A DNA stretch of 64,000 nucleotides from Cinclus cinclus (Eukaryota; Chordata; Aves; Passeriformes; Cinclidae). The translations under genes were made by a program, and so were the position numbers. The stretch covers positions 8,861,334 through 8,925,333 of the forward strand of contig NC_085050.1 in assembly GCF_963662255.1 (NCBI RefSeq). Reading direction: 5' to 3'. The stretch's first letter is position 1, and each line of letters begins with the position of its first letter. Shown in pieces: positions 40,701 to 51,090 of this stretch. A model generated the notes under the pieces. The model saw nothing but the letters and a program-made list of their open reading frames with translations. It was not told where the DNA came from and did no database searches.

Positions 40701-43079
40701 GCCACTCTAGTACAGGCAGTACTCACCAAAATGAGAGATCTACAGAAGCCTGAACAGGAATTAACTTTGCCTGAAAGTAGGGTTCATTTCTCTTGGATGC
40801 ATTTTGTCACCAATACAGCAAATAAGGAACTGAGCCCCATCCATAAAGTCACAGTTTTTCTGTATGATTTCAAGAGTCTCTTGTGTGAGGATGTCTTTCT
40901 GCAGTTTTACAGATGATGTGTGTTTCAATGAACAAATGTAGTACAGATGGATAATGAAAGTTCACAGACTTTGTGCTACTGAGGTTCCTTCCACTGCAGA
41001 TAGATACTTTCTTACTCACTGTTCCTTTATTGCTTTCTTTTAGGAAAGGAGCTGGGTTGCTTGTTCAGCCAAGCAAGACGCTCTGTTTGGACAACCATCC
41101 AACAAGAAGAGAGCACCAATGTGAGGCCAGAAGGAGCTTTTCTTAATTTAAAGGGTTCAAAAATGCTGGAAACTCACAGCCACTTTCACTTCAGTGTTGG
41201 GATAGTGGAGCTGACAGGTTTTATGCATTCTGAAGTGTGACTTGTGAAGATAGGGGGTGGTGGCAGTTGCTGGGGATGCCTTGGTGTGTATGCTTTGCCT
41301 GGTGAGGAGGGGGCAGGTAAAGATTTTGTAGTGTTTTATCAAGAGACCTACGAGTGAATTAAGTGTAAAAGTCAAAGCGCTGCATAACAGACAGCTTTTC
41401 TTAGTTTATGGCCCATCATCTGAAACAAACATTTGCATGTAAGACAGTGGTAGTTCTTCATAGTGTAACATTTCTTGGTTAAGCCAGAACAAGAAACAGT
41501 CATGCTTTTTACCAGATGGGGGAAAAAGCCCAAAAGCCTCAGTAGAGGTGAAGTCAAACAGTTCTGAAGAGAGGCATTTTTGTACAGAAAACCAGCAGCT
41601 CTGTCCTAGATTTCTGCTACAAGGAGTCATCTGCCAGTCCTCATTTATTGCACTTAATGCTTTATGTGGTAGCTCTAGTCTGTGCTTAATCTGTAACTTC
41701 ACCTGTTTTTGTTTGTTGGTCCAGTGCTGGAGGTATGTCCAGTTTCCCAGCACTGAAGTGCTCTCCTTTCCCAGGATTAGTGTGAAACTAACCTCTGCTT
41801 TGTCTAGGGATTAATTCACAGAATTTAAATCCACAAGAATAGGCACTATTAATTTTGTGTGTGTGTGTGTACTGCATATTCTCCTATCTAATTCCTGCAT
41901 CTATTTCTTATTAGAAATTATTTCCTATTATAGGTCATTCTATACAACTATACCCACAGGGATTAACATAAATGGAAACCTATAGCCTACTTCAGCTTCT
42001 GATACATATTAAAGCAGTCATAATCTCAATGGAATTAAAAAAGGTACTGCCAAGACCTAACTTAGTTTACTGCTATGTTTGTTTTCGTAAGTGTCTTCTA
42101 GTGCAAATCAGTACAAAAATCAAGTCCCTGTTTTGCTGTATCAATCACTGGCATTATCATATTGATGTATACTGCAGCTGTAACCAGGCTTGTCTAATGA
42201 GAACTGTCAAAAAAGTAAGATTAGTTTATGTCACGGGAAGTTTAATCGTGTTTCTCAGCTTATAGTTTCTGGGCTGAATCTGATCTCTAAGACCTTAAAA
42301 GGCAATGTAAAAAATGGTCACTCAAAAAAAAAAACCAAGAAAAAAAACTTTGTGCATGCTGTGTTGGGATGAACAAGCTAGTAGTGAATCACAGGATTGC
42401 AGTTGTTGTAGATTAGATTAACAGTAACCATTGCTGCATGCACTGGCCAGGCATTGCTTTTGGTAATATCCCACTCAAGCCAACAGTGGCATAAACCATT
42501 ATCTTCCTTTGGGGCTACAACAGGATCCCTAAAAGGAAAGAGCCAGGAAAACATCCACATTCCTCTTGGAGGTGGAACAGGGAATGAAGCAAAGCAGAAG
42601 ATCTGAGTGTTGTTACATAAACTAAGTTTTCTTTACCTTCTATCCCATCCTTAACTCTTGCTCTGACACAGTAAGAAAACAATTTCAGCTTCACCTGGCT
42701 GGAAAAACCTGTGGCACTCTTATGTTTGTACACTTTAATTGCTGATACTCCTTCTCAAAACAGTCCCCTGCTGTTTGTTGAAGCTGTCTCCAATGCAGGC
42801 AGGATAAGAAGAAATGCAAGTTAGCATTGACACTGTCACATGTGTGTGGCAAGGTAGGGGGTTAAATGTGTTCCTGTGCCTCTGAAATGTCATTCTTCTA
42901 CTCAGATATTATTTTCTTTTCAACGTATTTGAAAATAGTCTGAGAAGCTGGTTATCACTAACGTAATGAAATAACTCATATCTGAAACCATGACATTTAA
43001 TTAACCCTTAGTATGGTTACTATTTCACATTTAAATACTTACAACAAAAGAGATTTTTTTGACCCCTTTACTAATATAG
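34741..43079. other. Intergenic, no gene recognised
   Basis: About 8.3 kb up to the inferred TNIP2 3' end. The 36.5-39.6 kb part is less AT-rich and has two short open stretches flanked by strong splice consensus (37866-37932 and 39548-39612, plus strand) described in the findings. A short GT repeat lies near 41858-41870 and an A-rich tract at 42323-42347. No repeat family or known gene was recognised. Confidence 0.5.
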
Positions 43080-43832
43080 TAAAGCAAATGCACACTTTTA
43101 TTATAAAAATAATCCTTAGATAAAATAGGAATACAATCAATAATTACACAAATATACATTTACAAATCTGTAGGATAGATACTTACGGCACAGAAATATA
43201 AATATCCCTGTACCTTGTTTCTGTGCAAAAAAAGGCAGGCTAGTTTTAGTCAATAACCAGCTCTTTTGTGTTTTCTTCATTTCTGATTTCAGTTAAACAG
43301 ATGGATTTTCAGAAGAGATGTCTGACAGTTCAGCATCAGGAGTCAAGAAAATACTTTCGCTTTTAATCCACATAAAGCACAGTAAGATTTTTCCTGTCTT
43401 CTGCCAAATATTCCTTCCTGTTCTTCAGCCTACATTTTTTGGAGGAGGAGGAGGGAAATTTCAAGTTCAGTCATTTTTTTTCACAAGCCTCAGACTGTGG
43501 TAGAGCATTAGACCCAAATAAAGTCAAACTGCACTCTGAAGCTAAACTACCACTGTGGGTTTCAGTTTAGTTTGGAGCAGAATCTCCATTACACTTGCCT
43601 TCCTTGTATCTGTCAAAAACAATTCTTCAGAAAAACACTTTGCTTTCTCTTGAAGCCTTTTGCACAGTCCAAGAGAAGGTAAAATCAAGCAAGAGGTAGA
43701 TATTGTTCATCCTCCTAATTTCCCAGAGCTCTCAATTTGAATTACTCTGGTTTAGGACTGCAGGAGGTATGTATAGAGCAAGTTTTATGTCTATGAAAGT
43801 AGTGATTGACTTACACCCCTCACATCCTGTGG
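43080..43832 (-). other. TNIP2: TNIP2 3' UTR (probable extent)
   Basis: Follows the TGA at 43833-43835 in the minus direction. It ends shortly after an AATAAA at 43097-43102, giving a 3' UTR of about 750 bases. The extent is inferred from the first canonical signal. Confidence 0.6.
43097..43102 (-). terminator. TNIP2: TNIP2 poly(A) signal AATAAA
   Basis: The plus strand reads TTTATT, so the minus strand carries a canonical AATAAA about 730 bases after the TNIP2 stop. Cleavage is expected 10-30 bases further, near 43075-43085. Confidence 0.6.
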
Positions 43833-44114
43833 TCACTGACAACATTCAGTAACATGCTTGAGGAATTCATCACTGAGTTCATCATTGAAAAACCTCATGC
43901 AATGAGGGCATCTGAGTTCACCCTGTGCCCTGCCTTCAGATCCCAAGTGTCCATTGTCCCCAGGAGGAGAAGCTTGTTCAGACTGTGAGTTTGTTCTTCT
44001 TGTGCCTGTCTGTCCTGGGCTGCTGCCTCGTAGATGTTCGACATTTGTCTGAACGTACAAATGATTTTGGTTACCAGCGTGAGCCCTGAAATGACTACTT
44101 GTGTCTCTTGAGTC
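43833..44114 (-). CDS. TNIP2: TNIP2 coding exon 6 (linker and zinc finger)
   Basis: The acceptor is a pyrimidine-rich tract ending TTTCTAG. The exon encodes residues 395-487: a polar, serine/glycine-rich linker, then [12 protein letters not shown] and a later H..C pair ending HVTECCQ. This is the ubiquitin-binding CCHC NOA-type finger shared with NEMO and optineurin. The stop is TGA at 43833-43835. The linker is the least conserved part compared with human. Confidence 0.93.
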   Translation of the reverse strand, partial: DSRDTSSHFRAHAGNQNHLYVQTNVEHLRGSSPGQTGTRRTNSQSEQASPPGDNGHLGSEGRAQGELRCPHCMRFFNDELSDEFLKHVTECCQ

Positions 44115-47100
44115 CTAGAAAGAGAAAGAAGAGCTCTTGAAAAAGATGCAATAAAAAAAAAAATACATTCTTTAACAGGTGGTATTTTATCACCTTTATC
44201 TGAAACACCACTCAAATATTTCTCTGAGGACTTGTAAATAAATTAATCAGTTATTGTAGTGTTAATAATATTCTTGTAAAGAAGGTTTGTAGAAAACACA
44301 GAATACAGCCATTGTACTACTTTAAAGATGCCAAGAGCCATGGCTGTCCTCTGCCTTCCAAGAATTCACCCTTCCTATGTTGATCCAAAAGTAGAAGAAA
44401 AAGGGACTGGAAAACTGGTATTACCTCTGAACTGGGAAGCATCTCCACCAGAACTGACTATGAAACAATCTAAGTTTTTGATAGCTGCACTGAGCTGGAA
44501 CTGTTTTAGACATACTAAGATATTTTAAAAATATATTTTAAAGTATATTTTAATCCCAAATTCTGTTGACAGGCTTAAATTTCAAAAGGAGCATGCTGCT
44601 TTCTTACCTGTCTTCTTGCTAGCTGGTGTTGCAGACATGCAATTTCTGCCTGAAGTTCTTGTATTTTACTCTGTGCTCGTTCTCTGTCTGATCTCTCAGA
44701 TGTGAAATCGTCTTTATAAACCAGGACCTAAAATAGAATTATTATGTTAATTTTTTTATACATTAGAGCATTGGCAGGTTAGGTTGAAAAGCTGACACTA
44801 TGATTCCTTTGTTACTTATTCCCAGAATCTCAGTATTATCTTCTCTATCATATCTGTATTTCAAAGGTGTTTATATTTCTTTCACAGATCTTTCATATTC
44901 TGCACTAAGGTTAGCAGAACTGCATGGGATTCTTTAAGTACTGAGTTTCCTTTAAATCTGTGTCATTAACTATCTGTATCACAAATGTGCACAGGCAGGC
45001 AAATGTCCAAAAAATAAATCCCTTTTTCCCCCTTGGACTTCAGTGGTCTGGGAAGAAACAAAGAATACATATCTAGGAAAAAGAAACGTAATGACCTGTT
45101 GCTCCAGCATTTGTATGCGCTCATTATCTCCTTCACTGGTCTTCTTCATGTCTTCTAGCTCTCTCTTGGCTTTTATGCACTCATTCATTTTTTCTTCCAG
45201 TAGTTTGTTTAACCGGAATATCTCCTTGTGCATCAGGTCAGAATTCCTTTGTGCTGGAGTTGTGCCGTGGTGCTGCTCCAGCTGTGACCTCATCTCCTTC
45301 AGCTGCAAGTGGAGTCGCTTCACGTACTCATCCCGACTCGCATCGTACTTCTGCCACTTGGCATTTAAATCTTCCACCTGAAAGTTTATCCAGGAGAGGC
45401 ATGAAGAACAGGAAGACACAAACTCCAGGTTTTCATAGGCTGTCTACATGTGCAGGACCAAAATTCTCAAGGGGATAGTGTAGCATGATGACTCGAGCCC
45501 TGAGGGTGCGCACAGGAGAGCAGGAGATGATTGTGCAGACTCTTCATGGGCAGCCTTCCCATCTCCCTGTCCAAAGGGACAGCATTAAATAATGTGGGAG
45601 GGAGGGGTTGGTGTTCACCCTGGGCCTAGTGCTGTTCTGCTGGGGTGGAATACTGATCTATGGGAGGAACAAGAAAATTTTCTTCTGCACTGTATTTTTA
45701 ACAATAAAACCCCAGTTATGTTAAAAATTATGTAATAAGTTGTTCTTAGCTAAGGGAACAAAAATACATGCCATATTGAAAGGACTAACAAAAACTGTCT
45801 TGCTTTAAACTGCCATGTAATTAGATTAACCAGACCTTACCTATTCCAAATTTACTCTAATACAAAATACTTTACAAATATTTATCTGTAACAAAATGAA
45901 AGTACTCACGTGCGCTACTTTTTGTTTTAACATCCTGTTTTCCTCTTGCAGGTTGCAAATAAGAGCTTGAAGTGAAGTTTCATTGTCTAAAAGCTGCAAT
46001 TTTCAGATAAAGTTAGGTGTTACTTTAACATAAAAATCTCAGATGCTGTTTGGCTGTGCTGTTTACTGGACATAATCTTTTTTTAATTGATGTGTAATGA
46101 CACACGTCTAGGTTTTTACAACCTTGGTACTGCTATTAAATAGACCTCATGACAACAGAGTTTAAGAGTTTACACAAACTCCTTGCAAAGCTACTAGTCT
46201 GGAGAGGGAGAATACATGACAAAGGCACAGATATGCCTTCATCTTGCTTTGTTATTACTGTCAATTTTGGCCAGTACTAGGAAGAAATTACGGAGGGGGA
46301 AAAAACCCTGCTTGCTAAATAATTGACTAAAATGATACCTCTTTTTTATAGTTGTGACATCTGCTTAAAAAAACCCCGGTGTACGTGAGTAATATAGAAC
46401 ACTTTTGTGCAAAATTCCCTAGAATCAGCTATAATGGCATCTGAAATTTCTCCTCTTCAACAGGGAAGTCCCCACTGTACAAGGTTAGCTTCTTATTGCA
46501 TATATCAAAGTCAATCAAGTTTCCTGTCTATCAATTACACATGAAATATGATAATGCCAAATGCTTCAAGTCCCTTAAAAAGTCCTTTATTTCTTCTTTC
46601 TACTCAACTCCTATTTCTTACAAGTAACTTTAATGTAAGTTTTCTTTGGAAACACTTCTGAGACGTTTGACAAAGCAGATGTGGGTATGTACAGAGTTCA
46701 TCACAACAGCACAGATGAGTGGTCATGTGAAAAACAGCATTACCATGGTATAGCAGTAAGAGCAAAAGTCAGAATTACTCTTTTTCATGCAAACTGTCTG
46801 CAGCACCCTACTCAATGCTCTGATCTGTTACTAGAGGCAGCACTGCTAATGTTATTTCCTTGTGATATTTTAATGAATTATTCAATGACTCTCAGCCATC
46901 AGGACTTCTGGAACAACAGAACAATGATCTACCTTTACCCCATGGTGAGAACTTTAACTGAAGCCTCAACAGCCATTGGCAAAGTACACCAAAATCCAGG
47001 TGTTTCATTGTGCCCTGCAGTAGCATTTCTGACACTGTCCTATTATGCAGCTTCAAATCCTGATCCAAGAAGACCACATGTTACAGAGTCCTTAATACAA

Positions 47101-50100
47101 ATACTCCTTTGAAATATCTCTACCTTGTTTTGTGATTTTGATACCTAAACAAGTAATCAGGCTAGATCAGCTTCAAAATCACAGCACCATCTAGTGCTGC
47201 ACGGAAGCAGGGGTGGTTATAAGGTAGGTACTGTCTCCTGTGTACTGAGGGGAAGAACTGTAATCATGGAATTGCTGAGGTTGGACAAAACCTCTTGAGA
47301 GGAGAAACCTCTCAAGAGATCTTCTCCTCTCCAAAAAAAAGCCTCTGATGATGAGATGGCCAGAGTTGAAATGGTAGACAACCGCTTCCATCCTAAATTT
47401 CAGATATGCAGAATTATTTACCATTTCAATGGCAGTCTTAACACCCTACATGAAATTACTTAAAGGGCCGTTTCTCACCATTCCCCAGTTACAGCTATCA
47501 TTGTATTTAACATCTCAGAAGCTAATAAGACTTTAAAGACACACACAGTAGCTATAAGAATACCTGATTAGATCTTTCTGTAGGTAACTGGTCATCTGCG
47601 CTCCCCTTCTCTTTTCTTTGCTTCTCTTCTAGACATTTTGCCAGATGTTGGCACATTTCTGCTGTGGATGCTAATTTGCGTTGAAGTTGGTGAGTTTCAT
47701 CAGTGAGTGAACGGCACAAAACATCACTGGTGGCCTGAGCCTTTTCCTTCTCTGCCAAAGTCTTCTGCAGTCGCAAGATTTCTCTCTCCTTTTCATATGA
47801 AGGCTGATTTATCATCTGCTGTATCTCTCCGTTTTTCTCCTCTAGCTGCTGATTCAGCTTCTGCACTTCCTAAACAGAGGGGCAAGGGGAAGTTATTTAA
47901 AAGCAAAATACACTCAAAAGTTAAAATATATCTAAGACTGACTGCAATATTGCAGTAACTCCTTATTGCTCCTGTTCTCATTGCAAAGTACTTAAAAAGT
48001 AGACTAAATCAATTTCATTTCTGTATGATCCCAAGACCTTGGAACTGTTGGATCAGTCAAGACCTGCTCAGGCAGCCAGGCAAGCACTTTCTAATCAGTA
48101 GAATGGAGGAACAAGCAGCAAAATTCAGGAAGATTTTATGACTATACAGCAGCAACAAAAACAAGAAACAAAGTAATTTAAGATTAATAACTGTGGAGTC
48201 TGAAAAATACTTACAGGTCCTGCACACTAAACTACCAGAGAATAGAGCTTTTCCTCAAAAGATAAAAAGGAACTGTAAAGTCATCAAGTCCAGTGATGTG
48301 TGTTCACTGCCTGGCACTGTCACAAGGACAAAGCAGAGGTAGCACATAGAGCAACTTTCTCACCTAGGAAAGGATGGGAATGGTAAGGTAAGAACAAACA
48401 AGCAGAAAATAAATCCAGCAGTGGCCCTAGGTTGGCCACAGCTGACCCCCAGGTACATGAGGGGGTCTGACACACCCCTAGGACACAACTGTGTACTTTG
48501 TTTCTGCATCTCCTTGTCCTGTTGGAAGCTCTGTGGGATCATCACAGCTGCATTAACATCTCTGGAAGTGGTTTGAGAAGGAAGAGGTTTGCTTAATGAC
48601 TGGTATAAACCACCTGTAGTTCCATGTACCTGAAAAGCACCCATCCTGACTTGGTAAACAAACAAGCTGTTTTTTTCACACCTTCAAGAAGTAGCAGATG
48701 CTGATACCAGAAACCTCTGCAGCACTGTTCCTCTAGAATTGAGGATCTCTGGATGCCAGTGCAAACCATGAGACAGCTCCAATTCCAGCTATATCATTCT
48801 AGCTCTCAGGAGTGCTAATAGAGCTCTAAATCACTGGGATCACTCTTTGCCAGCACTCTGGCCTCTGGCTTCACAAAAGTGCATCTTTTATTTGGTTATT
48901 ATTTAGTGCCGATTATTTCAGCATTCTGATTTGGCATAGCATTTTTTTCTTAAATAAATAAATAATTTTTCAATAAATAAATATTAGCATCTGACACAGA
49001 TAAACAGCACTTCTTGTTATTACTGACATTTGAATTCTTTCACATCACATTGAATACTAAACTTCCCCTTTAAAGATATACAGCATCAGCCATTCAAACA
49101 CTTTCAGATACCATAGGCTTGTCATCTGTCTGCAAAGTGTCAGTAAGATCATCTCTTATAACAAATTTCCAAACATGAACTCTTTACAACATATTTTATG
49201 TGAGTGCCATATATGGAAAATGTTTCGTATAAGCATTAGGTCAAGACATTACTTATGACAAAAACACTTGTTTCAGTTTTAAGTACTGCTGCTCAGTTTG
49301 GAAATTACTTCATGCAGCTTCATCTAGAAATAAATGTTTAAGTATCTTTGAGAATTTCAGGCTGAACCTGGGAAAGTCTTAATGACAATAACCAAAACAG
49401 TACTTGTGCCAGATGGGGAGAGATGCAGTTTTCATGGGTTTTTTTTCTGTCAAGAAAGATTAGGGAAATCACTATCTGTCTCCACGCAATCCAGACTTGT
49501 CAGTTACTTCTTCAACTGTGAACGTGCTTACCTCACTGTCAATACAAAAATGCATTTTTAGGAGCACTTTAAACAAAACACGTTAACAGAAGAAAATCCT
49601 GGCATCAGCCGATTATCTTTGCGATCAAAATTGTTGCGTCTGATAAATGCAAGGAGTTTTTTACTGTTTTTCTTTCTCCTTATGAAAACAGTCGCATGAA
49701 GATCTATAGTGCCATGCTGAGTTTTTGGTTTAGGCTTTTACGGTTCGCCTCTTCGCACTCAACGCAAGGGGAGGCGCTCCCTTTGGACACACACGGGCGC
49801 GTTGCTTTGGGCAGCCGGGGTTGGAGAGGACATCGCTCGAAGGTGCTCAAACCAAACCCTCGCCGATCCGGGCTGCCAGCTGTGCCCAGCACCCAGCGAG
49901 CGCTCTGGGGCAGAACTCCCGCACCCTGCGCCCCGGTACCCGCGGCTTTACCTGGCTCAGCGCCTCCACTTTCCGCGCCGAGAGCCGCTCGCTGTCCCTG
50001 AGCTGCTCGCGGGCCTGCCCCAGCTGCTCCAGCAGGCTCTCCACCAGCGAGCGGGCCGGCTCCGCGCCCGCCGCCGCATCCCCGCCCGCCGCCGGGGGCT

Positions 50101-50341
50101 GCCGCTGCCGGGCCAGGCTGCCCCGCAGCTCCCGGATCGTCGCCTCCTTGGCCGCCAGCTGCAGCTGGAGGTGCTTCAGCTGCTGCGCGGACTCGTGGTA
50201 CAAGGTGCAGAGCGCGTTGTACCGAGGCACTTTATTCTTCAAGCTCCTGTTTTCCCGGTGCAGCTTCTCCAGCGTCTCCTCCACCTGCCTGAAGCGGGTC
50301 ACCAAGGGGTCTGTGCTGCCTGCCTCGCTTACCGAGCACAT
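43833..50341 (-). CDS. TNIP2: TNIP2 (ABIN-2), complete six-exon coding region
   Basis: TNIP2 is a cytoplasmic adaptor that binds A20, NEMO, NFKB1/p105 with TPL2 (MAP3K8), and linear or K63 ubiquitin chains. It restrains NF-kappaB and stabilises TPL2-ERK signalling. Six exons (49952-50341, 47564-47869, 45910-45993, 45096-45377, 44608-44727, 43833-44114) join in phase 0 into 487 residues with no internal stop. Residues 1-350 are mostly heptad-like coiled coil. AHD1-like sequence ([15 protein letters not shown]) starts near 264. The UBAN/AHD2 core ([14 protein letters not shown]) is at about 358-371. A C-terminal CCHC NOA-type zinc finger uses C463, C466, H481 and C485. Six coding exons match the human gene. 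Human TNIP2 is 429 residues; the surplus lies mainly at the N-terminus. I chose the ATG at 50341 because its context is GCCATG with G at -3. An in-frame ATG at 50401 would add 20 residues but has a poor context. No damage seen. Confidence 0.95.
44608..44727 (-). CDS. TNIP2: TNIP2 coding exon 5 (UBAN core)
   Basis: Forty codons beginning [19 protein letters not shown]. The DF..ER..RE signature is the ubiquitin-binding UBAN helix, also found in NEMO, optineurin and the other ABINs; its key acidic and arginine residues are intact. The acceptor is TATTTTAG and the donor CAG/GTAAGA, both good. Confidence 0.95.
45096..45377 (-). CDS. TNIP2: TNIP2 coding exon 4 (AHD1 and coiled coil)
   Basis: Ninety-four codons, from [19 protein letters not shown] to RIQMLEQQ. 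The first part is the A20-binding AHD1-like region, followed by long charged coiled coil. The acceptor is AACTTTCAG. The donor is CAG/GTCATT, which has GT but lacks the usual purine, A and G at +3 to +5. The boundary is fixed by homology on both sides (EQQ then V/I-L-x-Y-K-D-D-F), so it is probably real but weak. Confidence 0.92.
45910..45993 (-). CDS. TNIP2: TNIP2 coding exon 3 (28 codons)
   Basis: Encodes [19 protein letters not shown], then a short tract ending KVAH. It matches the family's 'LQEENRLLKQKV' coiled-coil segment. Acceptor GAAAATTGCAG, donor CAC/GTGAGT. It is too short to appear as a long frame; I found it from the phase and the conserved peptide. Confidence 0.92.
47292..47318. 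repeat. Perfect 11-bp inverted repeat, 5-nt loop, in TNIP2 intron 2
   Basis: CTCTTGAGAGG (47292-47302), loop AGAAA, then CCTCTCAAGAG (47308-47318). The arms are exact reverse complements. A possible degraded CR1 end ('gaggttggacaaaacct') precedes it. The hairpin would form in the TNIP2 pre-mRNA. Confidence 0.85.
47564..47869 (-). CDS. TNIP2: TNIP2 coding exon 2 (central coiled coil)
   Basis: One hundred and two codons starting [19 protein letters not shown] and including [19 protein letters not shown] and [13 protein letters not shown], all close to human TNIP2. Acceptor CTCTGTTTAG. The donor CAG/GTATTC has A at +3 but lacks AG at +4 and +5, so it is weaker than average. The first codon is glutamate in phase 0; this is an internal exon and no start codon is needed. 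Confidence 0.94.
48255..48335 (-). mobile_element. Possible degraded CR1 end in TNIP2 intron 1
   Basis: The plus-strand text 'ggaactgtaaagtcatcaag', followed by 'tccagtgatg' and 'cctggcactgtcacaaggac', resembles an inverted CR1 3' end but is heavily diverged. Only suggestive. Confidence 0.35.
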
Positions 50342-51090
50342 GGCCGAGGCGGCTCCCTTCTCTTCCTTCTCCAGGGTGAGCAGGAGCGCGGACAGGTGCA
50401 TAAAACCCCGGAGCGCAGCAGAACCGCGGCGGCTTCGCTCTTCCGCCTTCCCTGCCGGGGGAGGAGGCGGCCGCTCCCTTTAAGGGCTCGCAGGACCCGC
50501 CTGTGCCGCCGCTCGTTTCTTACGGCTGGGGCCGGGTCGCGCCGCGCTCCGCCCTCGGGGGAGAGCCCCGGCCGCGCACGGAGCGCTTTCCCCCGCGGCC
50601 AGCGCGGGATGCGGGCCCGGGGGCAGCGCTGCCCGGGGAACCCCGGCAGGGGTGAGCGGGAGAACCGGCACCGGGGGCGGAGGGAGAAACCTGGGGGCGA
50701 GGGAGCGGAGGCTCCGAGAGCACGGGGGAAGCCCCGGCTGAGCGAGGGGAATGCGGGCAGGCGGCTGCAGGACGGGCGCTGGGCGGGAGGAGGGGTCCCG
50801 GCGGATCCAGGCTCTCTCGGGGGGCTGGCGGGCGGCCCCGGCCCCGGCCCCGCGTTGCGAAAGCCCCGGAGCGCCGCGTCCTGCCGGCGCCGCTGCGGGA
50901 ATTCCCGGCTTGGAGCGGGACTTTCCCCGCTGGCGGCGACCCCCGGGATCTCCGCTCCGCCTGCCCGAGCGGCTCCGACCCCGGGGGCAGTAGCAGGAGA
51001 AGAAACGCCCAGGAATCCTCTGTTGGTGTTGTGTCAGCATCGGCGGCGAGAGGATGGCTCCGGACCCGGGCAGAGCAGCACGTCCCTGCA
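49740..51090. promoter_or_regulatory. TNIP2: CpG island and TNIP2 promoter
   Basis: A sharp rise in G+C and CpG density against AT-rich flanks, covering TNIP2 exon 1 and about 700 bases upstream. GC boxes (GGGCGG) are seen at 50675-50680 and 50781-50786. A TTAAAG-like element lies at about 50479-50484 on the minus strand, roughly 75-80 bases before the outer ATG; I cannot call a true TATA box. Such islands are typical of broadly expressed genes and are often bidirectional. The long frames on the plus strand here (up to 434 codons) follow from the low stop-codon frequency in GC-rich DNA. Confidence 0.85.
49952..50341 (-). CDS. TNIP2: TNIP2 coding exon 1
   Basis: One hundred and thirty codons (150 if the upstream ATG at 50401 is used) ending KVEALSQ at donor CAG/GTAAAG. 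It contains [20 protein letters not shown] and [17 protein letters not shown], which align with the human N-terminus, plus an alanine/glycine-rich insert near residues 82-92. Before the conserved block there is an extra helical segment ([18 protein letters not shown]) that the human form I remember lacks. The exon is GC-rich because it lies in the CpG island. Confidence 0.93.
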
